Assembly: GCA_021324395.1 (NCBI GenBank)
Contig: JAJPJG010000055.1
Location: 39,338-103,337, forward strand
Length of the DNA: 64,000 nucleotides
Reading direction: 5' to 3'
From: Spartobacteria bacterium
Lineage (GTDB): Bacteria; Verrucomicrobiota; Verrucomicrobiia; Chthoniobacterales; Chthoniobacteraceae
The notes under the pieces are model-generated. The model did no database searches. It was not told where the DNA came from and was given only the letters and a program-made list of their open reading frames with translations. Position 1 is the first letter of the stretch. Each line of letters starts with the position of its first letter. Below are positions 34,015-42,558 of the stretch, in pieces. A program made the translations under genes and the position numbers.

Positions 34015-34337
34015 TCACTGCGCGCACCGAGCAGGCCGACTTCGACTTTCTCGTCCCGACACGGAAGGAACTGATGCGACCGGAGGAAGTGAGCGCATCG
34101 CTTGATCGCTCGAAGGACTTCGTTTACGACCTCGTGATCGAGGGGAAACTCGAGAGCCACCGGCAGGGGAGCAAGGAACGGACGTTCCTGCGGGTCACAC
34201 GTCGCTCGGTAGTGCTCTACCACCTTGAAACCGCCAGCTATGAGCCGGCCGATTTCGCGCGCCGCCTCGCCGATCTCGCGAAAACACTCTCACCCGCCAT
34301 GCGCCGGCAACTCGCGCAGCAACTTCTGGAATCATGA
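34011..34337 (+). CDS. excisionase/MerR-like HTH protein
   Basis: 108 residues with a winged-helix pattern in the middle: RPEEVSASLDRSKDFVYDLV, then IEGKLESHRQGSKERTFLRVTRRSVVLYH, typical of 'HTH_17'/excisionase-type proteins that read the DNA target. The C-terminal helices are FARRLADLAKTLSPAMRRQLAQQLL. It is the third early gene and may regulate early expression or serve as a DNA-architectural partner of the transposase. Confidence 0.7.
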   Translation: MITARTEQADFDFLVPTRKELMRPEEVSASLDRSKDFVYDLVIEGKLESHRQGSKERTFLRVTRRSVVLYHLETASYEPADFARRLADLAKTLSPAMRRQLAQQLLES

Positions 34338-35038
34338 AAAAACCCCGCGTCATCAAATTTCCCAAAAACGACAGCACTGTCGTATTTGACAACATTGTTC
34401 AACATATCCACTCGTCATTTAACGCCGCGCAAAGGCACAAGCGCTGGCGTGTTTACGAGTCCCTCCGTTGTGGTTTTTTCTGCCTGATCGCGCGCGACTC
34501 ACTACCGCACGGCAAGTTTTTGGATTGGCTTCGCAGTGACGTTGTTCACTCAGGCATCGAGGCCGAGTCGCGAGACGGTGCGATTCGCTCAATTCAGCGC
34601 TACATGAGCGTTGCGACCGCTTTCCTGATCGCAACCAAAATAAAGGAACACGACATCGTTAAATCCGGCTTCCTCAAGGGAGGAGACCAGGATCCAAAAA
34701 TCCCAACCGTCGCCGTCCTAAATTGCGTGATTGCGAAAGAAATCGCGCGATGGGTCGGCAACCGCGGCCTTTATCAAATCTACGTGGATTGCGGCATCGT
34801 TCGCGAAAAGCCAAACCACGAGCAATTTCACGACCGGCATCCGGTTGATCCCGAAAAAGAGGCGCAGCTCGAGTTCGAAGACATCGTGCGTGTCGTTACC
34901 GACATCAAGGCGCAGGTCCGCATTCATCTCATCCAGGCGAAGATCTGGACCAAGCTGCCGAAGCGCGATCGGCAGGACCTGCTCGACGAGCTCGTCACCG
35001 TCACCAACGAAATCCGCGAGTCGCTGAAAGGACGCTAA
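34334..35038 (+). CDS. DUF3102-like phage protein
   Basis: 234 residues. The central region SLPHGKFLDWLRSDVV followed by IRSIQRYMSVATAFLI matches the DUF3102 pattern (HGxFxxWL, then a helix resembling RxxxRYMxvA) found beside phage replication and transposition genes. The C-terminal half is charged and helical. It lies immediately before transposase A (3-bp gap). Function unproven. Confidence 0.6.
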   Translation: MKKPRVIKFPKNDSTVVFDNIVQHIHSSFNAAQRHKRWRVYESLRCGFFCLIARDSLPHGKFLDWLRSDVVHSGIEAESRDGAIRSIQRYMSVATAFLIATKIKEHDIVKSGFLKGGDQDPKIPTVAVLNCVIAKEIARWVGNRGLYQIYVDCGIVREKPNHEQFHDRHPVDPEKEAQLEFEDIVRVVTDIKAQVRIHLIQAKIWTKLPKRDRQDLLDELVTVTNEIRESLKGR

Positions 35039-35041
35039 CCG

Positions 35042-37183
35042 ATGCAGGCACTTGCCATCCTCGAAAGCTCACCCGTCGCCCGAACCGATGCCGACCGCCT
35101 CAAGCGCGCGCGGCTGCCGGACGCGGTGAAGATCGAGGTCGACCTGCTCGAGCGCGCGATGATCTTCATCGCCTCTGCACGAAAGGTGAAACCGGCCTGC
35201 ACGGAGATTGCAGCGTCGCTGCACGGCCGGCGCGGTTGCTCGGCGGACAGCCTTTACCGGAAGTATTACAAATGGCTGCGCGCCGGCCGGCACTGGTCCG
35301 CGCTGGTGGATCTCGCGAAGGCGCCGGAGGAACGCACCAGCCTCGACGATGAGTTCCTCGATTTCGTGATCGGCCTTTGCCAGGGCAACAAGCGCAAATG
35401 CAAGCCGGCCGTGCGCACGATGATCCGCGAGCACTGGCGCGCCGGCAAGCCGGTGCCCGGCTACGGCACATGGCAGGAATGGTTTCAGCGCACCTACCCG
35501 ACACAACCGGTGCCGGCGATCTGCCCGCCCGATCTCCCGCGCGGCTGGACGTATGAAAACATCATGCGCTACGTGCGCAAACGCACCGCCGGCGTCGATC
35601 TCGACCTCGCGCGGCAGGGCATCGCCGCCGGCCTTGCGAAATTACCGGCGATTCCGGGCACGCGCCGCGACCTGCGCGCCGGCGAGTTTGTGACGATCGA
35701 TGACGTGAAGCTCGATTTCCAGGTCCATTGCGACGGCGTGAATCGCCCCGTCGACGTCGTCGGCCTGGTCGCGCTCGAGATCGGCTGCGAGCTCGGCGTC
35801 GGCTTCGGGTTGCGCCCGTCGCTCCCGCGGCCTGATGGCTCGGTCGATCGCATCAAGCTGCGCGACATGAAGGCGCTGATCGTCCGCTACCTTCTCACCT
35901 ACGGCTATCCGGAATATGGCATGACGTTTTTGCTCGAAAACGGAACGGCGACAGTGGGCGAGAACTTTGCGCAGGCGGTTTTCGAGCAAACCGATGGACA
36001 CGTAAAAATCGCGCACACGAGCATGCTGCGCGGCACGGTTTACGAGGGCGGTTTCAAGGACCGCGCAATCGGCAACAGCCGCGGCAAATCATGGGTCGAA
36101 ACATTTTTTAACAGCGTCCACAACGAGGCCGCGACGCTGCCTGGACAAACCGGCCGGCGTTACGACGTCGCGCCACAGGAAGCGCACGGACGCTCTATCG
36201 AGCTCCGCGCGCTCGTCGAGGCACAACGCCGGCTGCCGGCGAATCTCGCCCGCGAATTTCGGATGCCGTATTTCAACCTCGAGCAGGCATCCGCGGCCGT
36301 GGCGGAAATCTTCGCGCGTTTAAACAGCCGCACCGATCACCGGATCAAGGATTTTGAGGACGTGCTCGAGTGGCGCCTCACCCCGCACGAGCAATGGCGT
36401 CCCTACGCCGAGCTGCTCGCGGTGCCGCCGGCCGTGCGCGAACATGTTTTGACAAACAAGCGGAGGGAACAACCGATCGAGCGCTGGAACCGGTTGCGCG
36501 CCGGCGTCCGCTTTTACCAGCTCCACGCGACGGCCGTGCCGGTGCTGCTCGAGGAGCAGGCGCTTGCCCGTTTTGAAAATGGCGAAATCAAATTCAGGCA
36601 CGAGGGGAAGGATTACCTTTTCTCGCCCTATACGCCGGCAAACCGCGAGACACTCGCGCAGCTCGAGCAGCGCGAGAAATACCTCGCCTATTTCGACGGC
36701 GCAGCGCTCGCCGCGGATCCGCGCGACGGCTACACCGACGCCGCGCAGCAGTGCATTTTTTTGACGGACGGCAAAGGCCGTTACATCGGGCAGCTCTGGC
36801 GCACACACGGCATCAGCCGCAAAGATCGCGCGGCCGGCAGCGCCGCGATCGAGCAGAAGCAGCGCATGTTAAACGATGCGCTCGCGCGCGTGAATCGCCG
36901 GCAGCCGCTCGAGCGCGAACTGCGCGAGGCGGACATCGAGCACAACCTCGAAGTGCTCGCCCGCGACAACGCGATCGAGGTCGCACCGGTCAACGCGATC
37001 GAGGCCGGCCCGACTGCCGCCGCGGTGAACACCGCGATCGCCGGCGCGAAGCGGCAGACCGTGAAGCGCCGCGAGATCAGCGGCTCGCAGGCCGCACGCG
37101 AACTGAGCGCAAAGCAGCTCAAAAAACTTTCCACCAAAAGCGGAAAAAGCCCATCCGGCGCTGAAGACGCCGGATGGGCTTAA
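35042..37183 (+). CDS. Mu-like transposase A (DDE integrase)
   Basis: 713 residues, close to MuA (663). N-terminal DNA-binding helices (1-160) precede an RNase H-like catalytic core. The first catalytic Asp is in EFVTIDDVKLDF (D220/D221). The second position reads LLENGTA, so E299 replaces the usual Asp. The catalytic Glu is E353 in SWVETFFNSVHNE. The C-terminal part carries the beta-barrel-like region and a helical domain presumed to contact B. It performs phage integration and replicative transposition. It ends in a 14-bp perfect inverted repeat lying within its last codons. Confidence 0.93.
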   Translation: MQALAILESSPVARTDADRLKRARLPDAVKIEVDLLERAMIFIASARKVKPACTEIAASLHGRRGCSADSLYRKYYKWLRAGRHWSALVDLAKAPEERTSLDDEFLDFVIGLCQGNKRKCKPAVRTMIREHWRAGKPVPGYGTWQEWFQRTYPTQPVPAICPPDLPRGWTYENIMRYVRKRTAGVDLDLARQGIAAGLAKLPAIPGTRRDLRAGEFVTIDDVKLDFQVHCDGVNRPVDVVGLVALEIGCELGVGFGLRPSLPRPDGSVDRIKLRDMKALIVRYLLTYGYPEYGMTFLLENGTATVGENFAQAVFEQTDGHVKIAHTSMLRGTVYEGGFKDRAIGNSRGKSWVETFFNSVHNEAATLPGQTGRRYDVAPQEAHGRSIELRALVEAQRRLPANLAREFRMPYFNLEQASAAVAEIFARLNSRTDHRIKDFEDVLEWRLTPHEQWRPYAELLAVPPAVREHVLTNKRREQPIERWNRLRAGVRFYQLHATAVPVLLEEQALARFENGEIKFRHEGKDYLFSPYTPANRETLAQLEQREKYLAYFDGAALAADPRDGYTDAAQQCIFLTDGKGRYIGQLWRTHGISRKDRAAGSAAIEQKQRMLNDALARVNRRQPLERELREADIEHNLEVLARDNAIEVAPVNAIEAGPTAAAVNTAIAGAKRQTVKRREISGSQAARELSAKQLKKLSTKSGKSPSGAEDAGWA
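37147..37181. terminator. perfect 14-bp hairpin at the end of the transposase gene
   Basis: AAGCCCATCCGGCG and its exact complement flank a 7-base loop, overlapping the last eleven transposase codons and stop. On the minus strand it is followed by TTTTTCC, so it works best as a leftward terminator. On the plus strand there is no T run; there it may attenuate or stabilise mRNA between A and B. Confidence 0.65.
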
Positions 37184-37216
37184 ACACAACTAACTGACAA
37201 CCCACACCAAAAACAC

Positions 37217-38263
37217 ATGACTGAAAAAAACACAACTGAAACCGCGCCGCCGCCGGAGCTGATGCCGATGCCACAGGTGATCGCCGATCTGATCGCCGAG
37301 CAGGGCGACATGAGCGACGCGAAATTCTGCCGCGAATATAATTTCGCCTACAGCGACAACGTCTGGGGCCGCGTGCGGCGCTGGATCAATGCCGACCCGA
37401 AGAGCCCGAACTACGGCAAGCATTTTTACCCCGGCGACATGGCGGAAGTCCTTGTCGCGTGCGAGGCGATGCTGCGCCGGATCAAGGAGCGGAAGGTGCT
37501 CGCTTCAAAAATCCGCGCCGGCACGCGGTTCATCGAGTTCACGCATTTCGAGACGATCTTCAACCGGATCAAAATCCTCCTCGAGGGCGAGACACAGAAC
37601 CGCGGGCTGATGTATCTAGCACCGAACGGCGGCGGCAAAACCGCGCTCTGTCGCGAGGCGATCGCGCGCGAAGGCGGCACGATCGTCGAATGCCGCGAGA
37701 GCTGGCGCGACAGCTACTTCGCCGCGATCCTCGATACCTGCCTGAAAGTCGGCGCGAAATACGACGGGCGCCCGCCGCGCAACAGCCGCGAGGCGGAGCA
37801 GGCGTTGATTACGGAGTTAAACAAGCGCAAAGGCATCCTGGCTTTTGACGAGGGCGAATACTTCGGCAAGTGCTCGCTTTCGCTGATCAAGCTGATCCTT
37901 AACCACACTCCTACGATCGTGCTCATCACCGCGATTCCGCAGCTCTGGAATCGCGTGCAAAACGCCGCGTGGATCGAGTCGCTCGCGGTCGTGCGGCGCA
38001 TCGATCATGTCGAGGAGCTCACGCTCATTCATCCGGGCGACGTGCTGAAGTTCGTCGAGATGCGCAAGGTGAACCTCAACGGCACGTCCGAGGAGAGCTG
38101 CCGCATCATCGCGCGGCACGCGAATAATTTCGGGCGCTACGACCTCATCGGGCGCGTGCTCGATCGCCTTGTCGATGAATCGCCAAAGGAATATGGCGAG
38201 GTCGAGAGCGCGTGCATTGCCGTCGAGCAAATGATGCGCGCACCGAAGGGAGACGCACGATGA
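37217..38263 (+). CDS. MuB-like target-DNA activator ATPase
   Basis: 348 residues with an N-terminal HTH-like region (MPQVIADLIAEQG; SDAKFCREYNFAYSDNVWGRVRRWI). The AAA+ core follows: Walker A APNGGGKTAL (K141), Walker B ILAFDEGEYFG, and sensor 1 in PTIVLITAIPQLWNR. MuB family proteins coat target DNA, deliver it to transposase and give target immunity. It is 33 bp downstream of transposase A and ends in an ATGA overlap. Confidence 0.9.
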   Translation: MTEKNTTETAPPPELMPMPQVIADLIAEQGDMSDAKFCREYNFAYSDNVWGRVRRWINADPKSPNYGKHFYPGDMAEVLVACEAMLRRIKERKVLASKIRAGTRFIEFTHFETIFNRIKILLEGETQNRGLMYLAPNGGGKTALCREAIAREGGTIVECRESWRDSYFAAILDTCLKVGAKYDGRPPRNSREAEQALITELNKRKGILAFDEGEYFGKCSLSLIKLILNHTPTIVLITAIPQLWNRVQNAAWIESLAVVRRIDHVEELTLIHPGDVLKFVEMRKVNLNGTSEESCRIIARHANNFGRYDLIGRVLDRLVDESPKEYGEVESACIAVEQMMRAPKGDAR

Positions 38264-38451
38264 GCCGCAAATTCAAAGTCAACGTCGGAATCTATGTCTT
38301 CGCGTCCGTAGAGATCGAGGCGCAGAGCGCCGCGGAAGCAGAGAGCCGCGTGCTGCACGAGCGATATCGCCCGGACGACCTGCAGCTCTTCGGCGACACA
38401 TTCAAGCCGGACATCGTTTTCAACGGCGAAGCCGTGGAGGTGACACGATGA
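38260..38451 (+). CDS. small early phage protein
   Basis: 63 residues from the ATG at 38260, which overlaps the B stop. Alternating strands (KFKVNVGIYVFASVEIEA) and acidic content suggest a compact beta-alpha fold. No family recognised. Confidence 0.55.
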   Translation: MSRKFKVNVGIYVFASVEIEAQSAAEAESRVLHERYRPDDLQLFGDTFKPDIVFNGEAVEVTR

Positions 38452-38753
38452 ACACGGAAACCAATCGCGAAAAATGCCTCGCGCTCATCACCGAGCGCAC
38501 GCGCACAGTCCGCCTGATCGCGCTTTGTTTTGAGCGGCTCGAGGACATTGACCGCCGGATCGAGGGCATCGAGCTGAGCGAGCAGGACCGCGCCGACGTG
38601 AACCAGGCCGTCGAGGTGACGGAAGGCATGCTCGCCGAAAGCATCGGCCCACGCCTGCATTCGCTGGCGCACGACGAGGATCCATTCGCCGCCGGCGTCA
38701 CGGCCGGCATTCACGAAATCATGGACCGCACGGAAAGCGAGGTCGCACGATGA
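38448..38753 (+). CDS. small early phage protein, helical
   Basis: 101 residues, strongly helical and charged (KCLALITERTRTVRLIALCFERLEDIDRRIEGIEL). ATGA overlaps on both sides. No recognised domain; a helical bundle or coiled coil is likely. Confidence 0.55.
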   Translation: MNTETNREKCLALITERTRTVRLIALCFERLEDIDRRIEGIELSEQDRADVNQAVEVTEGMLAESIGPRLHSLAHDEDPFAAGVTAGIHEIMDRTESEVAR

Positions 38754-38980
38754 GCGCAATCACCACGAAAAATCGGGGGGGGGGCAAACGCAAGGCGAGC
38801 GTGCTCACCATCAAGATTTTCAAGCGCCGCGGCTCGCGTTACTGGCAGGCGCTCATTCGCCACGGCAAACTAAAAAAGCGGATCACCACGCGCTCCATCA
38901 TGGAGAGCTCGGCGCGGGAATTTGCGGAGCTGGCATATCGCCACTTCGCCCGCGAAGCACGGAAAGGAGCGCTTAAATGA
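38750..38980 (+). CDS. small basic phage protein with a poly-G tract in its gene
   Basis: 76 residues, very basic (KRKASVLTIKIFKRRGSRYW), with a beta-hairpin pattern like integrase arm-binding domains (YWQALIRHGKLKKRITTRSI). Codons 10-13 consist of a run of ten G residues (38775-38784), which could cause slippage and switch the product on or off. ATGA overlaps on both sides. Confidence 0.6.
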   Translation: MSAITTKNRGGGKRKASVLTIKIFKRRGSRYWQALIRHGKLKKRITTRSIMESSAREFAELAYRHFAREARKGALK

Positions 38981-39534
38981 AGCGCGTAAAAGTGACCACC
39001 AGCGCGATCAAGACCCGCGCCGAAGTCGAGCGGCTGGTGCGCGAGACCGTGAAGCTGCAACTCGACCTGGAAGCGAAAATCGTCCGGCGCGATCGCGTGG
39101 TTAAGCGCGTGCAGGAACGCGCCAACGCCGGCATCAACACTATCACGGTGGAGATCGAGAAAAACCTCGCCCTGCTCGAGCAGTGGAGCGAGGTCCACCG
39201 GGAGAAGGAATTTGGAAAGGCGCAATCACTCAAGTTTGACGGTCACACCATCGGCTGGCGGTTAGGCAATCACGCCGCGAAACCGATGAAAGGCCGCACT
39301 TGGGCCGACGTCGTCGCGCGGCTGCGCGATATGCGCAAGAGCGTTCGCCGTTTGTTCCTGCGCGTGAAAATCGAGGCCGACAAGGAAGCGATGATCAAGG
39401 CGCGCTTCCACCCGCGGCTGCTCGCCCGCTTTGGCGTGCAGATCGTGCAATCGGAAACCTTCTTTCTCGATCCCGATCGCGAAGGCCAGGCCGAGGCGCT
39501 GTTAACAGGTGACAAACACGAGGTGATGGCATGA
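38977..39534 (+). CDS. gam: host-nuclease inhibitor Gam
   Basis: 185 residues with the Gam family architecture: a long N-terminal coiled coil (RAEVERLVRETVKLQLDLEAKI) and a compact C-terminal domain (RARFHPRLLARFGVQIVQSETFFLDP). The family is related to Ku and binds DNA ends, protecting phage DNA from host exonuclease. Position after B is as in Mu-like phages. Confidence 0.85.
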   Translation: MKRVKVTTSAIKTRAEVERLVRETVKLQLDLEAKIVRRDRVVKRVQERANAGINTITVEIEKNLALLEQWSEVHREKEFGKAQSLKFDGHTIGWRLGNHAAKPMKGRTWADVVARLRDMRKSVRRLFLRVKIEADKEAMIKARFHPRLLARFGVQIVQSETFFLDPDREGQAEALLTGDKHEVMA

Positions 39535-39929
39535 GCGCCTTACTCCTCACCTACACGCCGCACCACGAACGTGACCTGCGCGAGCCGTTCATGAACATAC
39601 CCTGCGGCGAGGAAATCAATTACGAGGATCCGCATGTTTTTTGGTGCCAGGGATTCTGTTTTGAATTTCTCCCGTCGCGATTCCACCCGCGCGGCCTGGT
39701 GCCGATCGCGCAGGTGACGACGGCGAGCGTGGAGCATTATCAAAACGGAACGCACGACGATTACTGCATGACGATCCTGTTTCACGATCGCGCCTCATAT
39801 CGCGCTGCGCACCGGATCGCCCGCCTCATCCGCGGCGCCCGCGTCGTCCCGCGAAAGCTCGTCGACCAGATCGACTGGATCGACCTCTCCTATTTTCACA
39901 TCGCGTTTTTTCCGGAGGTGGCGGCATGA
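39531..39929 (+). CDS. early-region phage protein of unknown function
   Basis: 132 residues rich in aromatic and His residues, with a beta-rich pattern (FCFEFLPSRFHPRGLVPIAQ, DDYCMTILFHDRASYRAAHR). The ATG overlaps the Gam stop by ATGA. No recognised domain. Confidence 0.55.
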   Translation: MSALLLTYTPHHERDLREPFMNIPCGEEINYEDPHVFWCQGFCFEFLPSRFHPRGLVPIAQVTTASVEHYQNGTHDDYCMTILFHDRASYRAAHRIARLIRGARVVPRKLVDQIDWIDLSYFHIAFFPEVAA

Positions 39930-40075
39930 GCGCACTCGCATTACTCGCACACCGCACCGCGTCTGAAAGCTCGTTTCTCGACGCGTTGCCGGAGTGGCTG
40001 AAATGGACGCTGATCTTCGCCGGCTGGATCATCGGCCTCGCGTTCATGGGCGTTTTTTTCGGAGGACGGCGATGA
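39926..40075 (+). CDS. small membrane protein
   Basis: 49 residues with one helix (WTLIFAGWIIGLAFMGVFF) and a basic C-terminus GGRR. Too short for most gene callers but bounded by ATGA overlaps on both sides. Confidence 0.6.
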   Translation: MSALALLAHRTASESSFLDALPEWLKWTLIFAGWIIGLAFMGVFFGGRR

Positions 40076-40236
40076 ACATCCTCGCCGATCTCAAACCGGA
40101 AACATGGCCTGAGATGACGCTCGTGCTGGTGCTCGCGGGCGGGCTCTCGCTCTCCGGCTGGTTTGCCCGCGGCCGCTACGAGCGCGAGAAACGCCGGCGC
40201 AGAAACGCGCTGCCATACGGAATGCACCGGCCATGA
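40072..40236 (+). CDS. small membrane protein
   Basis: 54 residues with one membrane helix (MTLVLVLAGGLSLSGWF) and a strongly basic C-terminus (GRYEREKRRRRNALPYG). Lies adjacent to a second small membrane protein, both joined by ATGA overlaps; together they may form a membrane-active pair. Confidence 0.6.
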   Translation: MNILADLKPETWPEMTLVLVLAGGLSLSGWFARGRYEREKRRRRNALPYGMHRP

Positions 40237-40445
40237 AAAACCTCTGCCTGAAATCGCAAGCCGAGCTGCGTGCGGAAAAGGCGCGCCTGGCTGCGCTGCC
40301 TCCGAGCAAGACCCGCGACGAGCATTACCGTGCGGTTGTCGCCGAGTTAAACAATCGATTCAGCATCCTTCCCAGTTTTTACGAGAGACCATTATCCAGT
40401 GGCATGACGGAAAAGGTGCCCGCTTTTCACTGCACCGAAGCATGA
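40233..40445 (+). CDS. small phage protein
   Basis: 70 residues; a charged helical N-terminal half (KSQAELRAEKARLAALPPSK) and an unrecognised C-terminal half (FSILPSFYERPL). The stop overlaps the following start by ATGA. Confidence 0.5.
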   Translation: MKNLCLKSQAELRAEKARLAALPPSKTRDEHYRAVVAELNNRFSILPSFYERPLSSGMTEKVPAFHCTEA

Positions 40446-40825
40446 TCGAAACCATCCACAAAAAATTCTGCGAGCTGACGGGCGTGGAAAAACTCACGCT
40501 CTCCGCGTTGCGGATGCAGATTTGGAGCGACTTCATCTCGCGCGGGTTTACGGAGGCGGACCTCGAGCTCGTGGTGATGTGGATCAAGCGGCAGATCCCG
40601 CGCGGCTCCGGCTTTTCCAATCTCTCGCTGCAGTTCAGCACGTTTTTCAAAAATGGCGTCGATACCTTCGAGGAGCGGCTCGCGCTCGCGAAGCTGAAAC
40701 GCCGCCCGATCTGCGAGCCGGTGAAACCGTCCGCGCCGGCGCCACAACCGTCGCCTGGTGACGACGCGCTGCGCGAACGCGGCCGCGTGTTGCTCGGCAA
40801 ATTTAAAAAGGAGCTGCGTCCATGA
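40442..40825 (+). CDS. phage protein of unknown function
   Basis: 127 residues. An N-terminal helical domain (IHKKFCELTGVEKLTLSALRMQIW, then LELVVMWIKRQIPRGSGFSN) resembles small nucleic-acid-binding helix bundles. A Pro-rich tail follows, then a Lys-rich end. A longer frame in the same phase reaches upstream but overlaps the preceding gene. ATGA overlap at the 3' end. Confidence 0.55.
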   Translation: MIETIHKKFCELTGVEKLTLSALRMQIWSDFISRGFTEADLELVVMWIKRQIPRGSGFSNLSLQFSTFFKNGVDTFEERLALAKLKRRPICEPVKPSAPAPQPSPGDDALRERGRVLLGKFKKELRP

Positions 40826-41028
40826 ACCGCGCCGAGCTCTCGGAGATCCGCATCGCGCACGGGCATCTTTGCACGGCGTTCCTCACGCTGCGTCTCGCGC
40901 AGGAAAAATTCAAGCAGAGCAATCCCGAGGCCGCGGCGCGTATCGGCAACATCGTCGCGCCGCTCGATGCGCTGATCCCGAGCTACACGGATTTTGACAA
41001 CGCCACCAGCTACCGGAGGCGCGCATGA
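40822..41028 (+). CDS. small phage protein, helical
   Basis: 68 residues, predicted helical throughout its first 40 (ELSEIRIAHGHLCTAFLTLRLAQEKFKQ). ATGA overlaps at both ends. No recognised domain. Confidence 0.5.
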   Translation: MNRAELSEIRIAHGHLCTAFLTLRLAQEKFKQSNPEAAARIGNIVAPLDALIPSYTDFDNATSYRRRA

Positions 41029-41195
41029 ACGAGCTGCTCGTTTACACCTTGCGACCGGATAACACGGCGCTCTGGCTGCCGGAGTCGCTCGCAAATGCGA
41101 TCCACGCGCATCGCGGCGATCGGCTCACGGAGGATCAATTTCAAAACCCGCAGGTGCAGGAGCTGATTGCGCTGCGCGCGAGGAAAACAAAATGA
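41025..41195 (+). CDS. small phage protein
   Basis: 56 residues opening with a short strand (NELLVYTLRPDNTALWLPES) and ending in a helix (QVQELIALRARKTK). ATGA overlaps on both sides support it as real despite its size. Function unknown. Confidence 0.5.
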   Translation: MNELLVYTLRPDNTALWLPESLANAIHAHRGDRLTEDQFQNPQVQELIALRARKTK

Positions 41196-41683
41196 GCTTC
41201 TCAGAACGGCAGCAAGTCAATTTCCGGAAACTCGAGCATGTCGCCTGGACGAAGCATTGCGAGGCGAACGGAATCGAGATGGGGCCGAAGAAAGACCGCG
41301 CGGTTTACACGGAACTTTTTAACGCCTGGCACCGGGAGCAGTTGATGAAAGCAGTCGGGAAGGACTCGACGACGATGTGCGATCGCAAGCGCGATTTCAT
41401 CCCGGTGATGGCGCATTTCGAGGAACTCGCCGACACCGGGTTTTACTGGCGCTTCAAGACTTTTGACGACAGCGAGCGTCGCGTGATCCACGCGATCAAG
41501 GAAGTCTGCCATGCCGCCGATTTCAGCGAGGATTACGCGCGGGGCATCGCGCGCCAGGCATTGCGCCGCGACGACACGCCGCTACTCGAGTCGCTCAATC
41601 CCGCGCAGCTCATCACCGTGCTCCGCGCGCTCAAGATTCACGCAAAAAGAAACGTTAAACAAACAGCGGAGGAACCGTTTTGA
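41192..41683 (+). CDS. phage regulatory-like protein, possibly GemA/gp16-like
   Basis: 163 residues, mostly helical and charged, with Trp/His-rich N-terminus (RKLEHVAWTKHCEANG) and a C-terminal helix LESLNPAQLITVLRALKIHAKR that resembles the end of gp16/DUF1018 proteins. Position between early and middle genes is where Mu-like phages keep gemA. Evidence for the family is weak, so treat as unknown. Confidence 0.45.
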   Translation: MSFSERQQVNFRKLEHVAWTKHCEANGIEMGPKKDRAVYTELFNAWHREQLMKAVGKDSTTMCDRKRDFIPVMAHFEELADTGFYWRFKTFDDSERRVIHAIKEVCHAADFSEDYARGIARQALRRDDTPLLESLNPAQLITVLRALKIHAKRNVKQTAEEPF

Positions 41684-41697
41684 ACGAAACCGAAAAC

Positions 41698-41922
41698 ATG
41701 AGCAACGAGCAACGCCACGCCATTTACAAAAATCTCGCCGGCACAACCTGTGTCTGTGGGTCCGCAAAGAAAGCCCGGCAATCACTCTGCCGCGCGCATT
41801 ATTTCCGGCTGCCGCCGGGAACGCGCCAGGCGCTCTACGAAACCGAAGGCTATCCCGAGACGTTTGCGCGTGCGTGCGAAACGCTCGGGCTCGCCTTGCC
41901 GGAAACCGGAGTCGCGGGATGA
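41698..41922 (+). CDS. small zinc-binding phage protein
   Basis: 74 residues from the ATG at 41698; a TTG at 41680 overlapping the upstream stop would add six. TTCVCGSAKKARQSLCRAHYF gives a C-x-C...C-x2-H cluster typical of short treble-clef or zinc-finger modules, followed by LPPGTRQALYETEGY. ATGA overlap downstream. Confidence 0.55.
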   Translation: MSNEQRHAIYKNLAGTTCVCGSAKKARQSLCRAHYFRLPPGTRQALYETEGYPETFARACETLGLALPETGVAG

Positions 41923-42155
41923 GCAACGAAGTCGCCAGCTTCACCGTCCGTTTTGCCGACAGCATCGAGGGCATCGAGATCAGCGTCACGCTGCCGATCG
42001 GCGTGCCGGCGGCGCGCATGGAACAAATCGCGGAGGACATGACGAGCGTCATCTGGGGCGATCGCGCCGATCTCAAATTGCAGGCGCGGATAAAACTGAT
42101 GCAAGCGCGCAACGAGGCGCAGCTCCCGTCGCTGCCGGGATTGGGAGGCGCATGA
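41919..42155 (+). CDS. small phage protein
   Basis: 78 residues. A beta-hairpin N-terminus (ASFTVRFADSIEGIEISVTL) precedes helices (RMEQIAEDMTSVIWGDRADL). ATGA overlaps on both sides. No family recognised. Confidence 0.5.
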   Translation: MSNEVASFTVRFADSIEGIEISVTLPIGVPAARMEQIAEDMTSVIWGDRADLKLQARIKLMQARNEAQLPSLPGLGGA

Positions 42156-42304
42156 AACGCCGCCGCACAGCAATCCCGCCGCAGGCCACGTGGCGCGAGA
42201 AAAAGGAAGCGCGCGAAATAATTCATCGCATCGAGGCGCGGCAGGCGCGGCTTTTGAGACTCATCCGGCTCAACCCCAAAATGGAGCATTTGTTTTACAC
42301 ATGA
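42152..42304 (+). CDS. small basic phage protein
   Basis: 50 residues, strongly basic single helix (REKKEAREIIHRIEARQARL, then LRLIRLNPKMEHLF). ATGA overlap with both neighbours. Possibly nucleic-acid or membrane associated; unknown. Confidence 0.5.
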   Translation: MKRRRTAIPPQATWREKKEAREIIHRIEARQARLLRLIRLNPKMEHLFYT

Positions 42305-42558
42305 AGCTTTCCATGCGAATCGCGTTTTGCGCCGTTGGCTGCGTGAGCTGGCTCACACTTTCCGGCTGCGAAACCACAAAACCAACGGGAGTAAGTTCAA
42401 AACGTAATGGCGATTGGCTCGACTTTTACGATGCACAAAACCGCTGGATCGGCGGCGCGAATGTGAAGGCTTTCGAGGGCGGGTATGACTGCGGTGAAGA
42501 ATCAGCGCGCCGGCACGAACTGGAGCAGATCGAACAATATCATGAAACTCGTCGTTGA
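42301..42558 (+). CDS. small phage lipoprotein
   Basis: 85 residues: a signal peptide ending in a lipobox LTLSGC, then a short mature domain (DWLDFYDAQNRWIGGANVKAF). ATG overlaps the previous stop. A prophage lipoprotein this early is compatible with superinfection exclusion or lysis; only the export prediction is supported. Confidence 0.6.
   Translation: MKLSMRIAFCAVGCVSWLTLSGCETTKPTGVSSKRNGDWLDFYDAQNRWIGGANVKAFEGGYDCGEESARRHELEQIEQYHETRR

Noticed and set aside
36320..36808. Minus-strand gene inside transposase A
   Set aside because: Shadow frame with no ribosome site or domain; the transposase frame is well supported.
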